From Cutibacterium acnes (lineage in GTDB: Bacteria; Actinomycetota; Actinomycetes; Propionibacteriales; Propionibacteriaceae), in contig NZ_CP023676.1 in NCBI RefSeq assembly GCF_003030305.1, positions 1,116,001-1,180,000 on the forward strand: a DNA stretch of 64,000 nt, written 5' to 3'. A model generated the notes under the pieces. The model saw nothing but the letters and a program-made list of their open reading frames with translations, was not told the DNA's origin and did no database searches. The position numbers and the translations under genes are program-made. Positions 41,539-50,257 of the stretch are shown piece by piece. Numbering within the stretch: position 1 is the first letter of the stretch; every line of letters starts with the position of its first letter.

Positions 41539-42768
41539 TTGCAAGGGTCTTCGTCACGGAGAGCCAATTGCGCCTTAGCAGCCAGTCTTCTGGGTACGTT
41601 GTTTCCCGGAGTCGTCATGTTCACGTTGCCTCCCCTGTTTACCGCATGGTGGGGGGCCGTCACGAAGGCCTCGGACGCATCATTGGGTTGGGTGACGACG
41701 TGCGCGGTCCTTGCGTCGGGGATGCTGACTTATGTCGCTGGGATCGTCCGGCAGCAGGTGGGTACCCGCTGGATGTATGTTGTGGCGACGGTTCTTATGC
41801 TTGTGTCTCTAGCAGTCGTGCTGGTTAACCCACGGTCGCTACCCATCGCTTATGTTTGGGCGCTGTTGTCCGGGGCATCCTCGGCTTTCACCTATTCTCC
41901 CTCATTGACCGCAGTCCAGGAATGGTTCCCGCGACGGTTGGGACTGGTCACCGGATTGGTCAACGCTAGTTTTGCGCTTCCGGCTGCTGCGGCGGCCCCT
42001 ATCGTGGCGGGCATGCTGAGAAATTGGGGATTCACAGCCACGGTTTTGACGCTCATGGTTGCCGTCGCCCTGACACAGATGATGGTGATTTTTCTTTCCA
42101 CCCCATATTGGCTTGAGAAAAAACATGCGGAAGAGTTGGCAGTCGCGCGGAGAGAGATTTCTGGGCCGGCGGTGACAACTGCTCAAGCTGTGCGGACTCC
42201 CGCATTCTGGCAGGTGTGGGCGATGTGGTTCGCTGGCGGTGGGGCTGCCATTACGATGATGACTTTTGCTGCCACTTACTCCGCACATCTTAACGATATT
42301 GGGGTGCAAGTAAGTGCGGTGGCTGCCGTCACAGCTTTCGTTTCCGGAAATGGACTGATACGGGTGGTTAACGCGATGCTGCTCGACCATATTGGCCCGA
42401 CGGTGATCGGGGGTGTTACATCCGTGACCCTCGCCTTTGGCTACATGCTGTTGGGGTTCGTCGCCAGTGGCTGGGCACTCATCGTCGTGGCTTTTCTGGC
42501 TGGCGTCGCTTTGGGGACTATCTTCACGATCTCCCCTGTGCTATTGACGCCCCTTTTCGGTATCAAGCACTTTGGTCCGATCTTCGGCCTGGCTTTCAGC
42601 GCCTACGGCATTTTTGGGGCTTTTGCCGGACCGATGTTCAGTTCTTATCTGGCTCAACGGCTGGGATATGGCTTGGTATTCATCTACCTCGCGCTGCTGA
42701 TGTTCTGGGCGTTCCTTTCCGTGCTCGCGGTCGGCCGCTCCCAGCAGCGAATGGCAACTTGGGCTTAG
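41539..42768 (+). CDS. MFS transporter, oxalate/formate antiporter (OFA)-like
   Basis: A 409-residue transporter with twelve helices. GIVRQQVGTRWMYVVATVLM and GASSAFTYSPSLTAVQEWFPRRLGLVTGLVNASFALPAAAAAPI resemble the OFA branch, in which VQ.WFP.RRGLA.G is characteristic. A cytoplasmic loop (EKKHAEELAVARREISGPA) separates the halves. The substrate is unknown; monocarboxylates are the usual guess for the branch. The start is uncertain: TTG 41539 has AAAGGGA about 10 bp upstream, and no good ATG or GTG precedes the first helix. A long hairpin follows. Confidence 0.75.
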   Translation: MQGSSSRRANCALAASLLGTLFPGVVMFTLPPLFTAWWGAVTKASDASLGWVTTCAVLASGMLTYVAGIVRQQVGTRWMYVVATVLMLVSLAVVLVNPRSLPIAYVWALLSGASSAFTYSPSLTAVQEWFPRRLGLVTGLVNASFALPAAAAAPIVAGMLRNWGFTATVLTLMVAVALTQMMVIFLSTPYWLEKKHAEELAVARREISGPAVTTAQAVRTPAFWQVWAMWFAGGGAAITMMTFAATYSAHLNDIGVQVSAVAAVTAFVSGNGLIRVVNAMLLDHIGPTVIGGVTSVTLAFGYMLLGFVASGWALIVVAFLAGVALGTIFTISPVLLTPLFGIKHFGPIFGLAFSAYGIFGAFAGPMFSSYLAQRLGYGLVFIYLALLMFWAFLSVLAVGRSQQRMATWA

Positions 42769-42774
42769 CGCAAG

Positions 42775-42832
42775 GTGGCCCTTCCGTTGTCAACCAGTCC
42801 CGACGGGGACCACGTTCATTCGGAAGGGCCAC
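42775..42832. terminator. Bidirectional terminator between MFS and pfp
   Basis: GTGGCCCTTCCG pairs with CGGAAGGGCCAC (12 bp, perfect) with a 34-nt loop that contains a smaller GTCCC/GGGAC hairpin. It lies 6 bp after the MFS stop and 16 bp from the convergent pfp stop. Confidence 0.75.
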
Positions 42833-42848
42833 TGTTGGGCCATAGCTG

Positions 42849-44048
42849 TCAGGCCTGCCCGATCTCGCTGAGCATGGCGGTGAACCACGGCTGAGTGGTG
42901 TCGAAAGGCTTGCCGCCCTTGATCCGATCGAAGGCGATGTTCGTCAACGTGTCGCCGTTCTCCTCGTCCTGGCCGATAACGCCAGTCTTACCGGCCAGGG
43001 CGCAATCGACAGCGAGGTCAGTGCAGCGGCCGATGAGCTCCAGGTCAGCTTCGTTCGAGGCTGCCGAACGGGAGAAGTAGCCGGACTTCTGGACCATGAC
43101 CTTTTCGGCACCGAGCTTGTCGGCGAACTGTTTGCCGAACCAAGCACCCGGGTTCACCTTGTCGAGCTTGACGTGACCAAAGGGATCGCGCGGGACTTCC
43201 TGACCGTCTTTTTCCATCTCCTCAATAATGGCGTCCAGGCCAGCCCCCTCGGACAGGAAGATAGTGACGTTGCCAACTTCGTCCATGACCTTGTTGAGGC
43301 GTGCGGCTTCGGCCTCAAGGTCGATGTGAGCCTCGGGGACATATACGGCGTGGACATCCCAGGCCTTCTTGGACAGCCCGATCTCAGGTAGCCACTGTTG
43401 AGTATCGAGCCATTCGCGGTATTTGGCGGCGGTAGCGGCGGTGAGCCAGCCGCAGTTACGGCCCATGACTTCGTGGACGATGAGCATGCGTGATCCGGAG
43501 TTGTGCTCGCCAACGATGTTCTGAGCAAAGCGGGAACCTTGTTCCGCAGCCGTCCAAGCACCTAGCGATTGACGAATCGGCACGACGTCGTTATCGATGG
43601 TCTTCGGCAGGCCAACGACGGTGAGGCCGTAGTTATTCTCAGCCAGATAGGCGGCCAGATCGGCGGCGGTGGTATTAGTGTCGTCACCACCGATGGTGTG
43701 CAAAATGTCAACCCCGTCGGCAACCAGACGATCGGCGGCAACCTTGAGCGGGTCGTCGCCTTCGGCGACCAGACCACGCTTTACGAGGTCGGCGGCGTTG
43801 GTCAGCTTGACCCGCGAGTTGCCAATCGGGGATCCACCAAAACGCTTGAGGATCTCGGCATTCTTGCGAACGGTGTCGGTGACCTCGAGGAAGTCTCCCT
43901 TGAGCAGGCCCTCGTAGCCGTGCTTGTAGGCGATGATCTCGACCTCAGGTGCTACCTCGGTGTAGCGCTGGATCAATCCACTGATCGCGGTGGATAGGCA
44001 CGGCGCAAATCCGCCCGCGGTGAGGAGTGCGACCTTCTTGACGGCCAT
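42849..44048 (-). CDS. pfp: Pyrophosphate-dependent 6-phosphofructokinase
   Basis: Transfers phosphate reversibly between pyrophosphate and fructose-6-phosphate, serving both glycolysis and gluconeogenesis in propionibacteria. The 399-residue protein resembles the P. freudenreichii enzyme along its length: LTAGGFAPCLSTAISGLIQRY, FGGSPIGNSRVKLTN, LPKTIDNDVVPIRQSLGAWTAAEQG, MGRNCGWL, and PGAWFGKQFADKLGAEKVMVQKSGYFSRSA. GGDDTNTT has Asp where ATP enzymes have Gly, the usual mark of PPi use. ATG 44048 (MAVKKVALLT) is preferred to ATG 44063. Monocistronic. Confidence 0.93.
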   Translation of the reverse strand: MAVKKVALLTAGGFAPCLSTAISGLIQRYTEVAPEVEIIAYKHGYEGLLKGDFLEVTDTVRKNAEILKRFGGSPIGNSRVKLTNAADLVKRGLVAEGDDPLKVAADRLVADGVDILHTIGGDDTNTTAADLAAYLAENNYGLTVVGLPKTIDNDVVPIRQSLGAWTAAEQGSRFAQNIVGEHNSGSRMLIVHEVMGRNCGWLTAATAAKYREWLDTQQWLPEIGLSKKAWDVHAVYVPEAHIDLEAEAARLNKVMDEVGNVTIFLSEGAGLDAIIEEMEKDGQEVPRDPFGHVKLDKVNPGAWFGKQFADKLGAEKVMVQKSGYFSRSAASNEADLELIGRCTDLAVDCALAGKTGVIGQDEENGDTLTNIAFDRIKGGKPFDTTQPWFTAMLSEIGQA

Positions 44049-44172
44049 AGGGAAACCTTTCATTTGTCGTGTGGGGTAACGCTAGCAAGCCTATGGTATG
44101 TGTCGAACCGGCACACAGGGGAGTAAAAGTCAACCCTTGCCGGACCGATGGTTGTCGTGCTGTTCTGCTGGC

Positions 44173-44646
44173 ATGACGATGCATCCCTCGTGCGATCGAC
44201 ACTCGACCCCACCGCTCTCGCGATGGCGTTTCCCTGTCTCCCCACAGCGACGTCGTGACGATCGCGGCGTGAGTATGTCTGTTCTTGTCACCGTGTTACT
44301 GCCAATCCTTCTGATATCCGCGGGGGTGGCAGTCGATGGTGCAGAGCGATCTCGGGCAGTACGCGTCGCCCACACTGTTGCCGCCGAGGCGGCTCGAGCC
44401 GGGTGTGAGGAAGGATCCGCGGCACAGCTCGTCGGTCAAGATGGGTCTAGTGCTGCTCGTATGGCGGCGGAGGCATCCGCGCGAAGGGCTAAAGCGGATG
44501 GACTAAGCCAGCTTGTCATCGATGTCAATGGAGACGCCGTCAGCGTCGCGACGGAAATCACCCGGCCTACTCGTCTATTAGCCCTTATTGGACTAACCGA
44601 AGTACACGGTCGGGCGAGCGAAATGTGTACTTTGCTGGCTCGCTGA
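44173..44646 (+). CDS. TadE-like single-pass membrane protein
   Basis: A small protein with the design of TadE-type pseudopilin-like proteins: a basic N-terminus ending RRRDDRGVS, one hydrophobic helix (MSVLVTVLLPILLISAGVAVDGAE) starting at about residue 35, then an Ala-rich extracytoplasmic part (AHTVAAEAARAGCEEG). In Tad/Flp loci such genes come in groups with an ATPase; here it stands alone. The start is uncertain (ATG 44173, ATG 44179 or GTG 44269 are possible). It ends 26 bp before yciO. Function cannot be deduced. Confidence 0.6.
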   Translation: MTMHPSCDRHSTPPLSRWRFPVSPQRRRDDRGVSMSVLVTVLLPILLISAGVAVDGAERSRAVRVAHTVAAEAARAGCEEGSAAQLVGQDGSSAARMAAEASARRAKADGLSQLVIDVNGDAVSVATEITRPTRLLALIGLTEVHGRASEMCTLLAR

Positions 44647-44672
44647 GGCCGTTGCAGCGATACAATGATGAG

Positions 44673-45293
44673 GTGTCTAAGTATTTTCCGGTCCACCCGG
44701 AGAACCCGCAGCAGCGTTCTCTCAATCAGATCGTCGACATCCTGCACCATGGCGGTCTTATCGCCTACCCGACAGACACGGGTTATGCCTTCGGTGCCCG
44801 GCTAGGGAATAAGGATGCCGTGGACCGGATTCGCAAACTTCGCCAGTTATCTGACAAGCATCACTTCACCCTGGTCATGAGCCAGTTTGCGCAGGTTGGC
44901 CAGTATGTCCAGATGGATAACTGGGTGTTTCGTGCCGTCAGTGCCGCTGTGCCAGGGCGATATACCTTCATTCTCAATGCCACTCGTGATGTTCCGAAGG
45001 TCATGCTGCACCCGCGAAAGAAAACCGTTGGGGTGCGCGTTCCCGAGCATGTGACAGCCCTGGCCCTGCTGGAAGCATTAAATGAGCCCATTGTCTCCTC
45101 CACCCTCATCCTGCCCGGTCAGGACACACCTATGGTCGACGGTTGGCAGGTTCAAGACGAGATCGGTGACCAACTCGATGCTGTCCTCGACTCAGGGGAC
45201 TGTGGCGTCGAACCGACTACGGTGGTTGACTTCACCTCCGGTGAGGCGGTCGTCACCCGTCGGGGTGCCGGGGACCCCTCACTTTTCGAATGA
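44673..45293 (+). CDS. yciO: YciO-type Sua5/YrdC family protein
   Basis: A 206-residue member of the threonylcarbamoyl-AMP synthase superfamily. SKYFPVHPENPQQRSLNQIVDIL, GGLIAYPTDTGYAFGARLGN, KLRQLSDKHHFTLVM, PGRYTFILNATRDVPKVMLHPRKKTVGVRVP and EPTTVVDFTSGEAVVTRRGAGD align with E. coli YciO better than with TsaC. YciO paralogues bind similar RNA and ATP, but their role in t6A synthesis is weak or disputed. GTG 44673 has ATGAGG upstream. Followed 47 bp later by mtn. Confidence 0.87.
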   Translation: MSKYFPVHPENPQQRSLNQIVDILHHGGLIAYPTDTGYAFGARLGNKDAVDRIRKLRQLSDKHHFTLVMSQFAQVGQYVQMDNWVFRAVSAAVPGRYTFILNATRDVPKVMLHPRKKTVGVRVPEHVTALALLEALNEPIVSSTLILPGQDTPMVDGWQVQDEIGDQLDAVLDSGDCGVEPTTVVDFTSGEAVVTRRGAGDPSLFE

Positions 45294-45340
45294 GGCCATA
45301 AGCCTATGGACATGGTTTGCTGACGGAGGGTTGTAAGAGA

Positions 45341-46042
45341 GTGCTTGGTCTGATGGGGGCGATGGAGGATGAGGTGCGCCTCATCCGAGCTGACCTCGAC
45401 GACGTCGAAGAGCTTGATGGTCCGTGCGAATTACTGCGCGGACGGTTAGACGGTACCCCAGTAGTGCTGGCTAAATGCGGTATCGGCAAGGTGAATGCTG
45501 CGTTAGCTGCTTCAGCAATGGTTCAGGCTGGCGCAACACGCATCGTCTTCACCGGAGTCGCTGGGGCTGTCGCGCCCGGATTAGGAATCGGTGACGTCGT
45601 TGTCGGCAATAGGTTCCAGCAGCATGATGCTGACGACACCGCATTTGGTAACCCGATCGGTACTGTTCCTGGGGAACCACCGTACTGGGAACCGGATCCC
45701 GTCCTTTTCGCCCTAGTGCTAGACGTATTGCGCGCGCTGGAGGAGCCTCGTGGCCATCAAGTGGTGGCGGGGCCAATAGTCAGTGGAGACCAGTTCATCG
45801 CTCAGGCCGAGAAGGTCGCCTGGCTACGCGCCACATTTGGGGCTAGCGCCGTCGAAATGGAAGGTGCGGCTCTAGCACAGGCAGCCAATCGTCTCGGTGT
45901 GCCTTTCGCTGTGGTGCGGATTCTGTCCGACTCTGCCGACGGTGATGCGGTAGCGGATTTTCCAGCATTCCTTAACAACGCGGCCCATCGTGGCCGCGAC
46001 CTCGCTCACGCCTTAGCTCGGCAGCACAGGCTCACGGCTTGA
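45341..46042 (+). CDS. mtn: 5'-methylthioadenosine/S-adenosylhomocysteine nucleosidase
   Basis: Cleaves MTA and SAH to adenine and the thioribose or ribosyl-homocysteine, for methionine salvage and methylation balance. A 233-residue Pfs-type fold: LGLMGAMEDEVRLI, KCGIGKVNAALAAS, FTGVAGAV, VSGDQFIAQ, SAVEMEGAALAQAA (substrate Glu) and ILSDSADGD with the catalytic Asp. GTG 45341 is chosen so the protein begins just before the first strand; TTG 45317 is the longer alternative. It converges on the diacylglycerol kinase gene with 8 bp between the stops. Confidence 0.9.
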   Translation: MLGLMGAMEDEVRLIRADLDDVEELDGPCELLRGRLDGTPVVLAKCGIGKVNAALAASAMVQAGATRIVFTGVAGAVAPGLGIGDVVVGNRFQQHDADDTAFGNPIGTVPGEPPYWEPDPVLFALVLDVLRALEEPRGHQVVAGPIVSGDQFIAQAEKVAWLRATFGASAVEMEGAALAQAANRLGVPFAVVRILSDSADGDAVADFPAFLNNAAHRGRDLAHALARQHRLTA

Positions 46043-46050
46043 CGAGGCTG

Positions 46051-46980
46051 TCAGGCTCGTACGAGCAGGGCCCCTGGGGCTACACGGGTCCTCATTGTCG
46101 TCACTGTGCCGATGGGGTCTCCATCAACTTCCGCCAGGATCGGGCCGGAACCAGACATGACGAGGGCTGTTCGCGACGTCGCGTGGCGCACGAGGCGATG
46201 GCCGTGCCGATGTCGGGTGACAAAGTGGTTGAGGACGGCGATCCATCCGACAATGCCATGGGGAGACAGCGTGAGGACGTCAAGGGCCCCATCGTCAATG
46301 CGACCGTCGGCGACGAGAACGACGCCGCCGGGAAGTACTGAGCAATTGCAGACCAACATCGTTCGCGCCCGAGTGATGACGGGGCGGCGTCCGTCGACGC
46401 TTGCTCTGACTTGGAATCCCGGCTGCACCAGGGTCAGGGCACCCGAGGCGACATAGGCTAGCCAGCCGACCTTGTCCTTGAGTCGGTCTCGGGTACCGGC
46501 CATTGTCTGGGCGTCCATTCCCATCCCAATGATGACGGTAAAGCAGATTTCCTCGGACTCATCGAATCGGACATAGCCCAGATCAATTGCCCTAACCGGG
46601 CGGGTTAGCGCGGCATCGAGGGATGCGGCGAGATCGGTATGCGGCAACTCGAGGTTACGGGCCAAGAGGTTCCCAGTGCCCATCCCAAGTATTCCCATGG
46701 GGACCCCAGTGTTGGCTAGGCCTGCACTGACTTGACGGACGGTGCCGTCACCCCCAAGGGCGAGGACCATCTCGGCCCCCTCATCGACGGCCTTACAGGC
46801 TAGACCCTGGCCGTGGTCGTCGGCTGTCGTGGGGAAGAAAACAGGGGTGACGCCGCAGTGCTCACGGCACTTCTTTTCGATGAGGTCGTGCCAGTGAGGG
46901 TTGTTCTGCGTCTTGACAGAGTTGTGGACTACTGCCACCTTGCGGGGCTGAAATGTCTGCACGCCGCTAGCGTAGGGCAT
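46051..46980 (-). CDS. Diacylglycerol kinase family lipid kinase
   Basis: A 309-residue DagK/YegS-type lipid kinase. The catalytic GGDGTV motif is in VLALGGDGTVRQVSAGLANTGVPMGILGMGTGNLLARNLELP, and PRKVAVVHNSVK is the first strand. The C-terminal half (FTVIIGMGMDAQTM, VCNCSVLPGGVVLVADGRIDDGALDVLTL) is also typical. The lipid substrate (diacylglycerol or other) is not provable. ATG 46980 (MPYASGVQTF) is given; a GTG at the sixth following codon is possible. It lies 26 bp after yigZ on the same strand. Confidence 0.86.
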   Translation of the reverse strand: MPYASGVQTFQPRKVAVVHNSVKTQNNPHWHDLIEKKCREHCGVTPVFFPTTADDHGQGLACKAVDEGAEMVLALGGDGTVRQVSAGLANTGVPMGILGMGTGNLLARNLELPHTDLAASLDAALTRPVRAIDLGYVRFDESEEICFTVIIGMGMDAQTMAGTRDRLKDKVGWLAYVASGALTLVQPGFQVRASVDGRRPVITRARTMLVCNCSVLPGGVVLVADGRIDDGALDVLTLSPHGIVGWIAVLNHFVTRHRHGHRLVRHATSRTALVMSGSGPILAEVDGDPIGTVTTMRTRVAPGALLVRA

Positions 46981-47006
46981 CTTACCGCAGCCCCTCGTGT
47001 GTCTCT

Positions 47007-47657
47007 TCACGCTTCGATGTCGACCCAACACTGGCCCGCCGGCGTAAGTCTGACCTCGCGACCCAGCAGCTTGGCCAGATCGATAGCCATCTGACTCCCA
47101 CGGTCGGCGCGGCACGCCAACGTCACGATGGACCCCTTAGCGGTGTATTCCACGTTGGTGACGTCATGCCCGGCGGCACGGATAACGCCCTCCTCGTGAC
47201 CAGCTCGACGCAGGCCGATGGTAGTCGTAAAGGTGTCCATCATGACCCGTCGGTGGAAGGCAGCCACTGTTAGAGCGTTGCTAACGGCGTTCCCATAGGC
47301 CCGGGTGAGACCTCCGGTCCCCAACTTGATGCCGCCGAACCACCGACTGGTGACGGCGACGACATCGGACAGATCCGGATTTCCTCTCGGATCCGCCGCT
47401 GTGAGGGCCGCCAAGGTGGGCATTCCCGCTGTGCCGGCAGGTTCGCCGTCGTCATTGCACCGCTGAACCCCACGATCTGCTCCCAGTACGAAGGCGGAGA
47501 CATGGTGGCGGGCGTTGTGGCCGTCGTGCCGAGCCTGGGCGATAACCTCCCGAGCCTCGTCCTCACAGGTCACGCGCACCAGCCGGGTGAGGAAGACTGA
47601 TCGCTTGATCTCAAGTTCTGTCTCAACTGGGCCTGCTAGAACGCTGTACTCGATCAC
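47007..47657 (-). CDS. YigZ/IMPACT family protein
   Basis: A 216-residue UPF0029 protein. Signature IKRSVFLTRLVRVTCEDEAREVI, RHHVSAFVLGADRGVQRCNDDGEPAGTAGMPTLAAL and VVAVTSRWFGGIKLGTGGLTRAYGNAV are present, then a DUF1949-like C-terminal domain. The eukaryotic relative IMPACT affects translation control through Gcn1; the bacterial role is unknown. The start overlaps the FUSC stop by four bases, so FUSC-yigZ-dagK are probably co-transcribed. Confidence 0.87.
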   Translation of the reverse strand: MIEYSVLAGPVETELEIKRSVFLTRLVRVTCEDEAREVIAQARHDGHNARHHVSAFVLGADRGVQRCNDDGEPAGTAGMPTLAALTAADPRGNPDLSDVVAVTSRWFGGIKLGTGGLTRAYGNAVSNALTVAAFHRRVMMDTFTTTIGLRRAGHEEGVIRAAGHDVTNVEYTAKGSIVTLACRADRGSQMAIDLAKLLGREVRLTPAGQCWVDIEA

Positions 47658-49408
47658 TTGACCCCCGGTAGAGAGGTCACCATATCCATCCGAATCTTCT
47701 CCATCTCTTCGGCGACGCTGTGGGCGTCAAGGTTCTGGCTCGAGATCGGCGGAAGACCTGTAATGAAGATGGCGATATCGGCCAGCAGCCGCCGAGCCCA
47801 AGGCACCGGTCCGTTACCAGTGTGCCAACAGACCGAAAGCAGGTCGTAGCCGGTTTCGGTGACAGTGCGGTCTACCTTGGACCAGTCTTGTAAAGCCTGC
47901 GGAGCATCAGGACGGGTGGCCGACAGCAAGGCCGAACCTTGAATGAGTTCGTGGACCATCTGATTGCGCTCGATCTGAGCTTGCGGGGTTTTGGTGCGTC
48001 CCTGAGATAGGGATCTCAGTACTGGCATCATGGAACGAAGGGTTCGGCGATATTGACTTCGCACCAGCAGTACTGGGGCGCGTCGACCGACGATGTGGAT
48101 GGTGACGATGCCGATTGTCAAACCCACAATAGTTTCGACGATGCGGTCCTGGGCGAGCTGGTACATCTGACCGGGCTTTGTTAGTGGCGTCATGAATAGT
48201 GCGAAACAGGTGATAAAGATGCAGGCGAGACCGTAATTGCGCGTCACCAGGGCTTGCATGGTCCACAGGAAAACGATGATGAGACCGATCTTGACCCAGC
48301 CTGAGGGGCCGAATGCGGCGATCGCCAGGTACAGGCCGAGGCCGACGACGGTACCGAGCACCCGGTGAATGGCGCGGATCGTCATGTCCGAGCGAGTTGC
48401 GTCCATGTGAATCATGATGAGGACGCTCAGTACCGCCCAGTATGGATGGCCGAACGGTAACAGGATCATAAGCAGAGAGGCGAAGAAGACACCTGTTGCC
48501 GCGCGCAGTGCCACCATCGTCGGTCGCGATCCCCGTTCCAGCGCAGTTCGCAGCAGGTAGCTGGCTTTGGGGCGACCAAGCGGAGTCCAGTCGACATGGT
48601 CCGGCAGGGAAACATCGGCCGAGGGGAAGGCTTCCAGTCGCAGCTCGTGCTCGAGTCGCATGTGGGCGGTGATGAGGCGGGCTCGCAAATCCGACAGCTC
48701 GGACATCTCGGACGGGTTGTCCACGCCGGAGGAGTGACCGTCATTGTAGGCCCACCACGCTAGGTGAATGGCCGCGTGGGCCGCTGAACGTAGTCGTGCA
48801 ACTTCGTGGCTGTCGGCATCGTCATCAGGTTCGCAGTAGGCGTTGACTGCGTTTTCAGCCTTTTTAACTGCGGCACGGACCGGGCGGTGCGGAGAGGCGA
48901 GGATGATGATCATCGATACGATAGCGGCGATGAGGAAGGACGGCACGGTGGAAGTGAATACCGTGCTGACCGTCCAGCCGCGACTGGCCATATAGGTGCC
49001 GAATGCGGCTGCGAAGAGAATATTAAGTGGGCCCGGCGGGCCCAGCTGCAGGGCGTGCCATACCCAGATGACGATCAGGCTCCAGCTAGCGAGGATGATG
49101 GGCAGAAGCCATTCGATCTGCACCGACATCAGGCCTAGGCATTGAGAAAAGATCGTCGCAGTACCAACTCCAAAAAGGATTCGGGCTCGTGACAAGGGAG
49201 CATTGTTGTTGCCGGCTAGGGCGCCCATTGCTCCTATCATGCCCATAGCCGCATGCGTCGGGCTGACGATCAGGCCCATAGTCACGAGGGACACAGCTAT
49301 CGGGATGACGGAGATGACCGCCTGGCGGCTGCGCCCAGGGGCAGAATGAATTGTGATGAGTTTGCGTATCAGCTGCCGAGGCTTCGACGGCTGGTTGGGT
49401 TTGCTCAT
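47654..49408 (-). CDS. FUSC family membrane protein
   Basis: A 584-residue protein with two sets of about six hydrophobic helices separated by a ~100-residue soluble region, as in aromatic acid exporter/fusaric acid resistance-like proteins. The second set (GVFFASLLMILLPFGHPYWAVLSVLIMIHMDATRSDMTIRAIHRVLGTVVGLGLYL) is the FUSC_2 signature. A C-terminal cytoplasmic domain follows. The substrate is unknown. The start (ATGAGC at 49408) overlaps the stop of the restored hsp70 frame (ATGA), which helps define the intended end of that pseudogene. Confidence 0.83.
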   Translation of the reverse strand: MSKPNQPSKPRQLIRKLITIHSAPGRSRQAVISVIPIAVSLVTMGLIVSPTHAAMGMIGAMGALAGNNNAPLSRARILFGVGTATIFSQCLGLMSVQIEWLLPIILASWSLIVIWVWHALQLGPPGPLNILFAAAFGTYMASRGWTVSTVFTSTVPSFLIAAIVSMIIILASPHRPVRAAVKKAENAVNAYCEPDDDADSHEVARLRSAAHAAIHLAWWAYNDGHSSGVDNPSEMSELSDLRARLITAHMRLEHELRLEAFPSADVSLPDHVDWTPLGRPKASYLLRTALERGSRPTMVALRAATGVFFASLLMILLPFGHPYWAVLSVLIMIHMDATRSDMTIRAIHRVLGTVVGLGLYLAIAAFGPSGWVKIGLIIVFLWTMQALVTRNYGLACIFITCFALFMTPLTKPGQMYQLAQDRIVETIVGLTIGIVTIHIVGRRAPVLLVRSQYRRTLRSMMPVLRSLSQGRTKTPQAQIERNQMVHELIQGSALLSATRPDAPQALQDWSKVDRTVTETGYDLLSVCWHTGNGPVPWARRLLADIAIFITGLPPISSQNLDAHSVAEEMEKIRMDMVTSLPGVK

Positions 49409-50222
49409 GCGCGACCCGTACCGGTGCTCGTCGTAGGCCGGCCCTTAGTGGCAGTAATAGACCAGCCAGTGTCCACGTCGGTAATTGTCGCGGTGATCAT
49501 GCCAGTTTCAAGAATAGTGTAAGTCTCCTCAATGACGTGGCCGTTATTGGTTTCCTGCACCTCGACCTGGTCAGCATCGAATTCAGCGCTGGAGTGTTGC
49601 AGGGTTTCGTCAAGGGGGGGAAACGACGGTAGCGAGGGGGAATGAGGTCGCCTACCGGCTCGCCGATGGCGTCGGTTCGCGAGAACTCCACAAAGCGGAA
49701 TACGCCAATGTTGTGGCGGCAGCGGTACTTTCTCGTGATGATGGTCGTCCCCGCTATCCGAGTAGTTTGGTCGGTAAGGACGTCGAACTCAATCCCACCT
49801 CCGAATTCTGTCTCACGGAAAACACCGAAGCCACGCGATAGACGATCACCGATGCCGAGGGTGCCAGCGTCGGCTGCGACAGCCAGGCCGATGGCGGTTG
49901 CAGGCGTCGGATGAGGGGAGCGGTGCACCTTTCGGCCACATAACTCACGTAGACGGCGCGGGACGATGGGCAAAGATGTCGTCCCGCCCACAAGGTGGAT
50001 GCCTGCGATGTCAGAATTAGCACCGTTGAGCAGAGAGGATAGTGGCTCCATCGTCTCAATAGTGCGATCTATGAGAGGCTTGCACGCTCGTGCCACCTCG
50101 GCCATCGGAATATGTAGGATCGTTGAATCCAGATCGACGAGAAGGTTGCGTTCCCGACGCAGAGTAAATTCCATAGCAGCCACCGCACTGTAGGTGGTTC
50201 CTAGGTCGACTCCCAGATCCAT
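49405..50222 (-). pseudogene. Hsp70-family gene with large internal deletion and a frameshift
   Basis: The N-terminus MDLGVDLGTTYSAVAAM is a clear Hsp70 phosphate-1 motif. It is joined at once to NLLVDLDSTILHIPMAEVARA...IAGIHLVGGTTSLPIVPRRLRELCG, which in DnaK lies about 250 residues later, so most of the nucleotide-binding domain is missing. Near the 3' end a run of seven C (G7 at 49614-49620 plus strand) shifts the frame. With one more C the protein would continue PLDETLQHSSAEFDADQVEV and end at 49405 with the ATGA overlap to the FUSC gene. Unrepaired, the frame ends at 49497. An intact ATPase cannot result. Confidence 0.82.
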
Positions 50223-50257
50223 GGTGGGCAGTCTAGGCTCGGGTACCGACACCGCCG

